From Jeotgalibaca ciconiae (GTDB lineage Bacteria > Bacillota > Bacilli > Lactobacillales > Aerococcaceae), in assembly GCF_003955755.1 (NCBI RefSeq), contig NZ_CP034465.1, forward strand, positions 248,001 to 312,000: a stretch of DNA of 64,000 nt. The letters run 5' to 3'. This document shows, piece by piece, positions 53,534-61,347 of the stretch (positions within the stretch are counted from its first letter, which is position 1; the number at the start of each line of letters is the position of its first letter). Under the pieces are notes generated by a model. The model was not told the DNA's origin and did not search any database. It worked only from the letters and a program-made list of their open reading frames with translations. The position numbers were made by a program, and so were the translations under genes.

Positions 53534-54784
53534 ATGGAAGATAAAAAAGTAATGCCTTTTGAGAAAGGTTTGGAACATGGTCTTGATTTTCTGGCAGAGG
53601 GATATAAATATATCTTGAATAGAAGAATCAGTCTTCAATCCGATATATTTGAAACTCGACTGTTAGGACAAAAAGCCATCTGCATGGGCGGAGAAGAAGC
53701 AGCAAGCCTCTTTTATGATACAGACAAGTTTAAGCGAGATGGAGCGATGCCAAATCGTGTTCAACAAACGCTTGTTGGTAAAGGTGGCGTACAAAGCTTG
53801 GACGGATTTGAACATACTCAAAGGAAGCAGTTATTCATGTCGTTGATGTCTAAAGAAAACTTAGAACGAATGGATAAAGAGATTGAATATCAATTGGAAA
53901 AAGCAGTGGAAAAATGGAAAGAACAATCGGAAATCATTTTATATGACGAAGCGAAAGAACTATTGGTTAAAGCGGCTTGTGCTTGGGCAGGAGTCCCTCT
54001 TCAACAAGAAGAAATCAAACGGCGAACAGAACAAATAACCTCCATGTTTGAAAGTCCTATGGCTTTTGGACCCTCCCATTGGAGAGGCCGAAACGGCAGA
54101 AATCTCGCAGAAAAATGGATACGTGATTTAATCCGTCAAGTACGCAATAGCGAGATCCAAGCTGAGGAACATACTGCTCTTTATACCTTCTCACAACACA
54201 AGGATGCAAAGGGAGAGTTTCTGCCTGTAAAAGTTGCAGCTGTCGAAATACTGAATATTATTCGTCCCATTAGTGCCATATCAATCTATATTTCCTTTAT
54301 CGCGCTCACACTACATCAATATCCCGAACTGAAAGAAAAAATAAAAACAAGAAATTCTCAATATTACCAGTATTTTGTCCAAGAAGTACGACGCTTCTAT
54401 CCTTTCTTTCCTATTCAAGGTGCAATTGTCAAAAAGGATTTCACCTGGAAAGGCTATGAATTTAAAAAAGGTACATTAACGATTTTAGATTTATACGGCA
54501 CGAATCATGATCCGAAATTATGGGAAAACCCTTCTCTTTTCCAACCAGAACGATTCGAAAACTGGAAGGGAAGCCCCTTTTCTTTTATCCCTCAGGGTGG
54601 TGGAGATTATTTAAGCGGTCACCGTTGTGCTGGAGAATGGATTACTATTCGCATTATGAAAATCTTTTTAAATTACTTTGTCAATGAACTAAAATTTGAG
54701 GTTCCTCCTCAAGATTTCAGTTATCGATTTAACCGAATGCCTACTTTACCAGTAGACGGCTTCATTATGAAAAACATCCAATAA
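53534..54784 (+). CDS. cytochrome P450 of the CYP152 fatty-acid peroxygenase type
   Basis: This 416-residue soluble haem protein probably hydroxylates (or decarboxylates) fatty acids with H2O2, without a reductase partner. The haem ligand Cys is in GGGDYLSGHRCAGEWITI, the CYP152 form of the P450 signature. The Arg-Pro in NIIRPISAI replaces the usual acid-alcohol pair and binds the substrate carboxylate, and EVRRFYPFFP supplies the ExxR motif. The ATG at 53534 follows TAGGAGG. It is divergent from copY and monocistronic, ending at a terminator. Confidence 0.93.
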   Translation: MEDKKVMPFEKGLEHGLDFLAEGYKYILNRRISLQSDIFETRLLGQKAICMGGEEAASLFYDTDKFKRDGAMPNRVQQTLVGKGGVQSLDGFEHTQRKQLFMSLMSKENLERMDKEIEYQLEKAVEKWKEQSEIILYDEAKELLVKAACAWAGVPLQQEEIKRRTEQITSMFESPMAFGPSHWRGRNGRNLAEKWIRDLIRQVRNSEIQAEEHTALYTFSQHKDAKGEFLPVKVAAVEILNIIRPISAISIYISFIALTLHQYPELKEKIKTRNSQYYQYFVQEVRRFYPFFPIQGAIVKKDFTWKGYEFKKGTLTILDLYGTNHDPKLWENPSLFQPERFENWKGSPFSFIPQGGGDYLSGHRCAGEWITIRIMKIFLNYFVNELKFEVPPQDFSYRFNRMPTLPVDGFIMKNIQ

Positions 54785-54788
54785 ATAA

Positions 54789-54838
54789 AATAGCTAAAAA
54801 GAAGTGAGAATTCATTCCACTTCTTTTTTAGCTATTTT
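54789..54838. terminator. bidirectional intrinsic terminator
   Basis: AATAGCTAAAAAGAAGTG and CACTTCTTTTTTAGCTATT form a long stem between the convergent P450 and PHP genes. Confidence 0.88.
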
Positions 54839-55800
54839 TCAATATAAATAGGATTTGAAATAAGTAGGAGTTCTTCTTCCTTTTGTTTAATAGTTCCCCA
54901 AAATTCAATGCGCAGATTTCCTTCTACTAAATCAATTGGAATAGGAATCAAATCATTATCTATTGGCTCGTCAAAATATATTTGGTTATTGTGAATAATC
55001 TTTACTCGTTTAACTATTGAACCAAATTTTTTAAGTGATTCAATACGAGTAGATAAAACTTCTACAGTAATATTAGCTAAGCCCGGTTTAATCGTGTCAC
55101 CCATGTAGAAAATCTTTTCTCCTTGTTCAACGTACCAGCGAATTCCTGGTCCCAAAGAAATATAGAAGGTACCTTTTTCTAAGGATTGACGAAAGTTTTC
55201 GGAATTCCATTCTCCAGAACTTTCCACATAGGTAATGGGTGGATTTTCCCCTTCTCCTTCCATACGATGCCAGTCTCGTCCAGCGCTACAAGAAATACGA
55301 TAACCATCATCCAATAAACGAGTCCAAAGCGCGTAAGCTTCCCAGCTCCAGAAATGCTCATCTGGACGAGTAGAATTCCAAATTTCAATGTAGTTCACTT
55401 TGTTCCAGTCTTTTACATCGAATGTCCAGTGACATCCTGTACACATTGGACTGCCAATCGCAAACGGATGAGCTATTCCTATCAATCCATTCGCTTCTTT
55501 CACCTCTTGCATATGTTTATCAATCGAATGAGGAGTTGCTGTACGCCAATCTACTAGGCGATCGGCATCATGTACGAGCATGTGTCCGTAATAGGTTGTC
55601 CACTCTATACCGCCCAAAGTAACAATACCTGCCTCTTTAGCTAATTCAGCCAATTCACTGTAACCAGACGAAGTATTATGATCGGTTAAAATGAGACCTT
55701 CATAACCGAAGTCAACTGCTCGTTGACAAAGCTCTTCTACACTAAAATCAGCGTCGCTATGATGAGTATGACTGTGCAACTCTACTGCAAACTGCTTCAT
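54832..55800 (-). CDS. PHP-domain metal-dependent phosphoesterase (CehA/McbA-like)
   Basis: The 322-residue product has the PHP fold in its first two thirds: ELHSHTHHSDADFS (HxH metal site), LILTDHNTSSG, GGIEWTTYYGHML, GIAHPFA and SAGRDWHRM. A C-terminal beta-rich region (about 235-322) is typical of CehA/McbA proteins. Members act on phosphodiesters or related bonds. It is the last gene of a seven-gene operon with a transporter and a glycerophosphodiesterase, which suggests hydrolysis of an imported phosphodiester or its product. Its start overlaps the previous gene's stop by four bases. Confidence 0.88.
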   Translation of the reverse strand: MKQFAVELHSHTHHSDADFSVEELCQRAVDFGYEGLILTDHNTSSGYSELAELAKEAGIVTLGGIEWTTYYGHMLVHDADRLVDWRTATPHSIDKHMQEVKEANGLIGIAHPFAIGSPMCTGCHWTFDVKDWNKVNYIEIWNSTRPDEHFWSWEAYALWTRLLDDGYRISCSAGRDWHRMEGEGENPPITYVESSGEWNSENFRQSLEKGTFYISLGPGIRWYVEQGEKIFYMGDTIKPGLANITVEVLSTRIESLKKFGSIVKRVKIIHNNQIYFDEPIDNDLIPIPIDLVEGNLRIEFWGTIKQKEEELLLISNPIYIEK

Positions 55801-56270
55801 AACTCTTCCATCCTTTCTGCCAAAATAGATACCGAGCCATAGATTTTTTCAGAAGCTGCACAATGAACATTCAGTTGTAATTCCCATTCCCCCGCTTGAA
55901 TGGCCTGTAATGGAAAACCTAGACTAGCTTTTTCAGCGGAAATGAAAACTTCCAGATCACGTTCTTTTGTATGCCGTGCTCCTAAATACTGGTTGTTATA
56001 AGAAAGAGAAAGGGTGATTAAATTTTCTAATGGTAGAAATTTTCTAGCTTTTTCTTGGTTCACTTCCCTATCATCAGGAATATAATGTTTCAAATTAGTT
56101 AGGATGAGAGGGAGAGCCTCTTCTTCCGTTGCATAAGCGGGACCGTAATGAAACTGAATAATCAGCCGACGATACATCTCCTTCAAATGAAATGGGAATA
56201 ACAAATTCGTTTGATTATGACTCCGTTCAATAAGGAGTTGCTTTTCATCCATTATTTCAACCAGCTCCAT
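55797..56270 (-). CDS. protein of unknown function in the transporter/phosphoesterase operon
   Basis: This 157-residue soluble protein is of no family I recognise. It has a likely beta-sandwich profile in its second half (WELQLNVHCAASEKIYGSVSILAE), similar in feel to the C-terminal strand region of CehA-type proteins, so it may be an accessory subunit of the next gene's product, with which it overlaps by four bases. AAGGGGCGATG precedes the ATG; the upstream permease gene ends three bases before it. Confidence 0.72.
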   Translation of the reverse strand: MELVEIMDEKQLLIERSHNQTNLLFPFHLKEMYRRLIIQFHYGPAYATEEEALPLILTNLKHYIPDDREVNQEKARKFLPLENLITLSLSYNNQYLGARHTKERDLEVFISAEKASLGFPLQAIQAGEWELQLNVHCAASEKIYGSVSILAERMEEL

Positions 56271-56273
56271 TTG

Positions 56274-57125
56274 TCATCGCCCCTTTTCCCATTCTTGCTC
56301 CTTCAGATTCGTGTAAATATAGACAACTGCCGAGAAAGAGCAAATCAAGAACATGATTACGGACAGAGCCGCTGCACGTTCATAATCCATGTAGCTGTTA
56401 AATTGATCATACAAAGCAATTCCCAACATTTTCGGAGAGTTTCCTCCCATCAAAAATGGCGTTGTAAAAGATCCAACGTTTCCCAAGAATATAAACGTAG
56501 TCGCCACAATTCCGTCTTTATAAGAAAGAGGCAGAATCATGGAACGAAAAATTTGCCACTTACTAGCTCCAACATCTTTAGCACTTTCAATAATGGAATC
56601 CTGAATTCCTGAAAGTGCAGCGAAAATAATCAAGGTTGCAAAAGGGATACTAAACCAGAGATTCATTAAAATAATTCCTTTTTCATTGAACATCCAACCT
56701 AATTTCCATTCCTGACCGAATAGTAACCCCACTCGATTTAAGACCCCTGAATCACGAATTACTAAAATAACCGAATATACAGCAACCATCCCAGGTATAA
56801 ATCGTGGCAGCAATGTTAACATTCCCATCCACTTACTGATACGAGACTTCGAGAATCTTAAATAGATTGCTAAAAAATAACTAGCTACTATCGTAAATAA
56901 AATCGTCCACAAAACAATTTCGAGTGTATATAGAATGTTCGCTCTTTGCAGTGGATCAGTTAAAAAATATTGATAATGTTCAAAAGTAAAACTGCCAGTC
57001 TCCCGGTTCCGAAAACTCCGTAAGACGGAACTGGAAATCGGATAAACAACAAAAACCAAAACAATAACAAGGGAAGGAGCTGTTAAAATATAAGGAAGCC
57101 ATTTTTTTGCTTTTTGATTGCTCAT
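56274..57125 (-). CDS. ABC transporter permease (second subunit)
   Basis: The 283-residue, six-helix BPD_transp_1 permease belongs to the spermidine/iron/phosphonate branch. The EAA loop is SAKDVGASKWQIFRSMILPLSYKDG, which contacts the ATPase. The N-terminal YILTAPSLVIVLVFVVYPISSS is a typical first helix. The ATG at 57125 follows AAAGGAATG and lies 21 bases inside the end of the binding protein gene. It works with the 59277 permease. Confidence 0.92.
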   Translation of the reverse strand: MSNQKAKKWLPYILTAPSLVIVLVFVVYPISSSVLRSFRNRETGSFTFEHYQYFLTDPLQRANILYTLEIVLWTILFTIVASYFLAIYLRFSKSRISKWMGMLTLLPRFIPGMVAVYSVILVIRDSGVLNRVGLLFGQEWKLGWMFNEKGIILMNLWFSIPFATLIIFAALSGIQDSIIESAKDVGASKWQIFRSMILPLSYKDGIVATTFIFLGNVGSFTTPFLMGGNSPKMLGIALYDQFNSYMDYERAAALSVIMFLICSFSAVVYIYTNLKEQEWEKGR

Positions 57126-57145
57126 TTTTTCATTCCTTTCATCGT

Positions 57146-58291
57146 TTATTGTAAAGGAGCAATTTCTTGGTCCCATTTTTCATTTAATTCTGTTCCCAAT
57201 GTACCTAAACTCGTCACACGGAATGAACTTACATCAAGACCTTCCAACAATACAGAATTTTCTGATTCTAGATTGCTTGCATCAATCAAGGGAATAGCAG
57301 CCATTTCATCAAGCAAGATTCCTTGAGCTTCTTCTGAAAGCATGAAGTCCATTACAGCATGAGCGCCGTCTTTATCTCCACCAATAGCCGGCATTCCCAT
57401 TGCATCAATATTACCGGTAAAGCTTGGCGTTATTTGAGAAATCTTAATGGACTCCGGTAATGTTCCCTGGCCAATTTGTTGGATAACCATGTCTGCCCAA
57501 GCAGGAACTATGTCTACTTCTTGATTCGCCAATAAATCAAGCGTTCCTTGGTTTTTATTTGGATATACTACAGAACCTCCTGATTGGTACAGATGAGGAT
57601 GTAATTCTTCTAATAATTCAAAGCCTTGCGTCCACTCTTCTTTCCAAGCTGCATCTTGGGAAGTTAATGCTTCTTCAGGCATGAAATTATAGACAGACGT
57701 GGTTACAAAAGCACTGCCTGCTCCACCAGATCCTGGTGTATTATAAGCAAATCTACCAGGATTATCTTTAATCCATTGATAAAGTTCTTCAGATGTTTGC
57801 GGAGGCGTCAAGACAGTATCCGAATTATATGCGAGGACAACGGTAGTTCCACGATAAGGTACAATATAGTCTTCTCCAACAGCAACCGAAGATTTTAATC
57901 GTGCTGCGTTCGGAACTTTGTCAAAATCAACCGGTGTAAGAATATCCTCCCCGCCTTCTGCTACATAAGAAGTATATTCTGAATCAGATAGTAAAATTAA
58001 ATCGTAATCAGTCTCTGTTTCCCCCGCTTTAGTAGCGGCAAGCAAACGATCACGCAGTCCTTGTGTTCCGGAGCCCGAAAGAATGTACTCCAACTCCAAT
58101 TCATACTTATCGCCGTACTCGCTATTATTAAATGCATCAGTAACACTTTCCATAGCAATACGGACATTGTCAGAACCGCCTGCCCACAAAGTAACTACTT
58201 CTTTGCTTTCTTCTCCAGCAACTTCATTACTACATGCAGCAAGTAAAGCCATACTGGCCATTAAGAAACTCATTTTGCTTATTTTACGCAT
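57146..58291 (-). CDS. ABC transporter substrate-binding lipoprotein
   Basis: The 381-residue extracellular binding lipoprotein has a signal peptide and lipobox LLAAC. It shows the class C/D type-2 fold: VTLWAGGSDNVRIAMESV, YDLILLSDSEYTSYVAEG, YIVPYRGTTVVLAYNSD, and VDIVPAWADMVIQQI. The family includes iron, polyamine, thiamine and 2-aminoethylphosphonate binders. The pattern alone does not fix the ligand; operon context with two phosphodiesterases favours a phosphorus-containing solute. Confidence 0.9.
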   Translation of the reverse strand: MRKISKMSFLMASMALLAACSNEVAGEESKEVVTLWAGGSDNVRIAMESVTDAFNNSEYGDKYELELEYILSGSGTQGLRDRLLAATKAGETETDYDLILLSDSEYTSYVAEGGEDILTPVDFDKVPNAARLKSSVAVGEDYIVPYRGTTVVLAYNSDTVLTPPQTSEELYQWIKDNPGRFAYNTPGSGGAGSAFVTTSVYNFMPEEALTSQDAAWKEEWTQGFELLEELHPHLYQSGGSVVYPNKNQGTLDLLANQEVDIVPAWADMVIQQIGQGTLPESIKISQITPSFTGNIDAMGMPAIGGDKDGAHAVMDFMLSEEAQGILLDEMAAIPLIDASNLESENSVLLEGLDVSSFRVTSLGTLGTELNEKWDQEIAPLQ

Positions 58292-58293
58292 TT

Positions 58294-59268
58294 TTATGCT
58301 CCTTTTTTATAAGTGATTGATTTATTTAATGTAAAACTAACTGTCTGTTTCTCTTGGATATTTTGTGTTTTGTTTCTTGGTATAAAAGCCTTTACTAAGT
58401 GTTTTCCAGTATTAATCGTGATTGAAGCATAATGACCAAGGAGCATTACGCTCTGGATAACTCCAATATGTTCACCCTCATCTTGCTTACAAATTAGAAC
58501 ATCTTCTGGACGAAAAGCCACTTGTTCTCCCTCTAACTCCAAGAAATTCATTTCTCCAATAAATGATGCTACATACTTACTTTCTGGGTTATCGTAGATT
58601 TCAGTAGGAGTCCCTACTTGCGCTACTAGTCCCTTTTCCATTACAACGATTCGGTGAGATAATGACATTGCTTCCTCTTGATCGTGGGTAACAAAAACAA
58701 CCGTAATATTTAACTCCGCTTGAATCCTCTTTAACTCTTCACGCATTTGCATGCGGATTTTTGCATCCAAAGCCGAGAATGGTTCATCCATTAAAAGAAC
58801 AGCTGGTTTGAGTAATAAAGAACGAGCAATCGCGATACGTTGTTGTTGTCCACCTGATAATTGATTGGGATATTTTTTTTCGCTTCCAGACATGCTCATA
58901 ATTGCTAACATCTTTTCGATGTCACGCTTGATTTCATTTTTTGAAATTTTACGAAGTTTCATTCCAAAAGATAAATTTTCTTCCACTGTCATATGCGGCC
59001 ACAAATTATAACTTTGAAATACCATTCCTGTTGGTCTTTTCTCCGGTGGTAAATGGGTCACTTCTTCATTATTTATCAGAATTGAACCTTCTGTTACATC
59101 TAAGAATCCGCCAAGCGCCCGTAAAATAGTAGTTTTTCCACAACCAGATGGTCCTAACAAAGTAAGAATCTCACCTTCTTTAATTTCTAAATTAACATTT
59201 TTCACGCCATCTCCATTTGGATAAATTTTAGCAAGGTTATTAATTTGAACTTTTATTTTTTCTTCCAT
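58294..59268 (-). CDS. ABC transporter ATPase, PotA/FbpC type with TOBE domain
   Basis: The 324-residue ATPase has Walker A GPSGCGKTT, Q-loop VFQSYNLWPHMTV, signature LSGGQQQRIAIARSL, Walker B AVLLMDEPFSALD, the H-loop VTHDQEEAM and a C-terminal TOBE-like domain (VAFRPEDVLI). It energises the importer formed with the two permeases and the binding lipoprotein. All motifs are intact. Its gene lies between the first permease and the binding protein. Confidence 0.95.
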   Translation of the reverse strand: MEEKIKVQINNLAKIYPNGDGVKNVNLEIKEGEILTLLGPSGCGKTTILRALGGFLDVTEGSILINNEEVTHLPPEKRPTGMVFQSYNLWPHMTVEENLSFGMKLRKISKNEIKRDIEKMLAIMSMSGSEKKYPNQLSGGQQQRIAIARSLLLKPAVLLMDEPFSALDAKIRMQMREELKRIQAELNITVVFVTHDQEEAMSLSHRIVVMEKGLVAQVGTPTEIYDNPESKYVASFIGEMNFLELEGEQVAFRPEDVLICKQDEGEHIGVIQSVMLLGHYASITINTGKHLVKAFIPRNKTQNIQEKQTVSFTLNKSITYKKGA

Positions 59269-59276
59269 ACTTCCTC

Positions 59277-60212
59277 CTACTTTCCACTCATGCTTTTTCC
59301 TATCTCTGTTGGAACTAAATGTTTACGAAAAAGCATGATAATTAAAATTGATGGCAATATCAAAATCAAAGCAAACACTGCCCCTGCTGTGGCCGGGTAG
59401 TCAAGAATCACACCATACATGGACGTTGCCATTGTATTAATTTCAGGGAACCCAACCAAAAGTGTGCCTTGTGCTTCTTCCAATGAACCAAGAAACGTAT
59501 ACATGGAAGCAACTGCAATGCCTGGGGCTGCAAGCGGCAAGGTGATTTGCACGAACGTTCTCATTGGAGAAGCTCCTACATCGCGTGCTGCTTCTTCTTG
59601 TTGACGATGGACATTTCGAAAAGCCCCGGCAGGCAGCCAAATCATAAATAACATGGAGTTAATTAAATGAATAATCACTACACCTGCTATGGTTCCCATC
59701 AGGTTGAAGCGATAAAAAATGATACCAATTGCTGTATAAAGCCCAATTTTGGGAAACGCATTGGATAATAAGAAAGAAAACATAAATAATTTTCTTCCTT
59801 TAAAGTTATAACGTGCTATCGCATACGCTGATGGCAAACAGACCAGCAAAGCGACAACTGTAGTGATAATTGCTAATAAAAAGGATGTTGCTATTGATTC
59901 AACAAGACTGTTTTGACTCAAAACAAACTCCCACCATTGAAAACCAAATTCTTGCGGAACCACTGCCGGAAATTGATACGTATTGGCGAACGCTAAAATA
60001 AAAGTGTTCAACAAAGGTCCATAAAAGAAGAGCAGAAATACTGAAAAAATAATAAATTCCCAGAACTTCTTTTTTCCAACTGCATGATAAAAGCGACGTA
60101 GATTCAAACCTTTTCCAAAACTTTGGATTCCTTCTTTTAAGCTTATCCATAATGAATTTTTTGGATTTGCAATAGGTGAGTTAGCGGCTTTATTAAATTC
60201 GGTTTCAATCAT
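59277..60212 (-). CDS. ABC transporter permease (first subunit)
   Basis: The 311-residue six-helix permease has EAA loop EAARDVGASPMRTFVQITLPLAAPG and PSAYAIARYNFKGRKL. A longer soluble N-terminus (about 1-45) precedes helix 1. The ATG at 60212 has GGAGG ahead and lies eight bases inside the end of the GDPD gene, showing tight coupling. Confidence 0.92.
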   Translation of the reverse strand: MIETEFNKAANSPIANPKNSLWISLKEGIQSFGKGLNLRRFYHAVGKKKFWEFIIFSVFLLFFYGPLLNTFILAFANTYQFPAVVPQEFGFQWWEFVLSQNSLVESIATSFLLAIITTVVALLVCLPSAYAIARYNFKGRKLFMFSFLLSNAFPKIGLYTAIGIIFYRFNLMGTIAGVVIIHLINSMLFMIWLPAGAFRNVHRQQEEAARDVGASPMRTFVQITLPLAAPGIAVASMYTFLGSLEEAQGTLLVGFPEINTMATSMYGVILDYPATAGAVFALILILPSILIIMLFRKHLVPTEIGKSMSGK

Positions 60213-60870
60213 TTCCCTTTTGTACCTCCTTCTGATGTTTATTGTATGAAATAGCCAATCGAGTGGTAATATTATGTACATCCATTTCTATGAAGCGATT
60301 TATCTCTGAAAAATCATTTACAGTCCAAACAGAGACCTTAATCTTTTCTTGATGAAACAACCTAATCCATTCATTTGTAGCAAAGTGATAATTCAAATTG
60401 ACTGTTCGTACCTTGTTCTTTTTACAAAAATCAATGAGCTGCTTTATCTTTTCTTCGTTCAAACCTTGACTTACATATAGATCTGGCAGAATATTTTCAG
60501 CATTAAAATAGACTTTCTTCATTAAATGATCGGACGATATATTTTCTAATTGAACTTTTCCCGAAAGTATCAATCGATTCATGAGTTTATATTTTTCTGC
60601 TAATGATAATACTGCTTTTTCAAGGTTCTCTTCTTTTAAATCACAATTGACCATACAAATTCCATCGGACGCAAGCATTTGAAAAGCTCCTTCCAAGCTT
60701 AATGTAGCTTCTGTCCATTTATCTTTATCATGACTAAGATACAAAATACCTTTATCTGTTTTGCGGACATCAAGCTCCACGCAAGCAATTCCCGCCTTTA
60801 GCATTGTTTTCAAAAATATACGACTGTTATCCGGCGTCCCATCACTGCCGGAATGAGCAGTTAACATCAT
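60205..60870 (-). CDS. glycerophosphodiester phosphodiesterase-like protein
   Basis: This 221-residue TIM-barrel GDPD protein heads the operon. Catalytic elements are AHSGSDGTPDN (the common HRG...PEN reads HSG...PDN), VELDVRKTDKGILYLSHD (Glu, Asp and second His) and NCDLKEE. The two changes in the first motif are conservative enough for activity but suggest a special substrate. It is cytosolic, as no signal peptide is seen, so it would act after import. AAGGAG precedes the ATG. Confidence 0.85.
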   Translation of the reverse strand: MMLTAHSGSDGTPDNSRIFLKTMLKAGIACVELDVRKTDKGILYLSHDKDKWTEATLSLEGAFQMLASDGICMVNCDLKEENLEKAVLSLAEKYKLMNRLILSGKVQLENISSDHLMKKVYFNAENILPDLYVSQGLNEEKIKQLIDFCKKNKVRTVNLNYHFATNEWIRLFHQEKIKVSVWTVNDFSEINRFIEMDVHNITTRLAISYNKHQKEVQKGND

Positions 60871-61009
60871 TCCACCAACTCCTTTTCTTTCATGACAACC
60901 ATTATTATATGAAAGCTTTGTTAATTTTCATGTTGGATAAGTGTAAGATTTCAGCAAACTGTGTTAAGAAGTCATTTAGAATATGTAAATTTTACAAATG
61001 AAAATACAA

Positions 61010-61038
61010 AAAACCGTTGATTTACATTTAATCAACAG
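61010..61038 (-). terminator. intrinsic terminator without an assigned gene
   Basis: On the minus strand GTTGATT and AATCAAC form the stem, followed by GG and a T6 run. It is 250 bases after the glcD terminator, so it would end a separate minus-strand transcript. Confidence 0.6.
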
Positions 61039-61078
61039 TTTAATCGGAAGCATTCCTATGGGCTTTCTGCATAATTTC

Positions 61079-61232
61079 ATCTAGTAGGAAACTTTTTAGC
61101 ATTTACTGGATGAGAATAATAGTGAATTTCATTCAGTGAAGAATGCTAAAGTTTCGACTAGACGAGAATCGGTATTTATCTCATCTAGTGAGGGCCACTC
61201 CCACTGTTCACTAGATGAGATTACCGAAATAG
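61079..61232. repeat. two neighbouring inverted repeats with shared CATCTAGT ends
   Basis: Repeat 1 pairs TCATCTAGT..AAACTTTTTAGCATT with AATGCTAAAGTTT..ACTAGACGA. Repeat 2 pairs TCGGTATTTATCTCATCTAG with its near complement CTAGATGAGATTACCGA across a 16-base centre. Confidence 0.7.
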
Positions 61233-61290
61233 CTCCATGTATTTAGTGGCTTCCTTTAAATTTTGATAACTTCAGATTTTCATTCTCGAT

Positions 61291-61329
61291 AAAAAAAGGT
61301 GCTAGTGAATCAATTTGATTCACCAACAC
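61291..61329 (-). terminator. intrinsic terminator after the GlcD-type gene
   Basis: GGTG..GGTGAATCA pairs with TGATTCAC..CACC, followed on the minus strand by a T7 run. Confidence 0.8.
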
Positions 61330-61347
61330 CGTAAATGATAGATTTTT

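Larger units (their letters stand above)
60871..61347. other. gene-free stretch with paired inverted repeats, possible small RNA
   Basis: It holds two adjacent large inverted repeats sharing TCATCTAGT (61079-61168 and 61170-61230) and, on the minus strand, a terminator at 61010-61038. No reading frame longer than background is seen. See the finding on a possible RNA. Confidence 0.5.
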
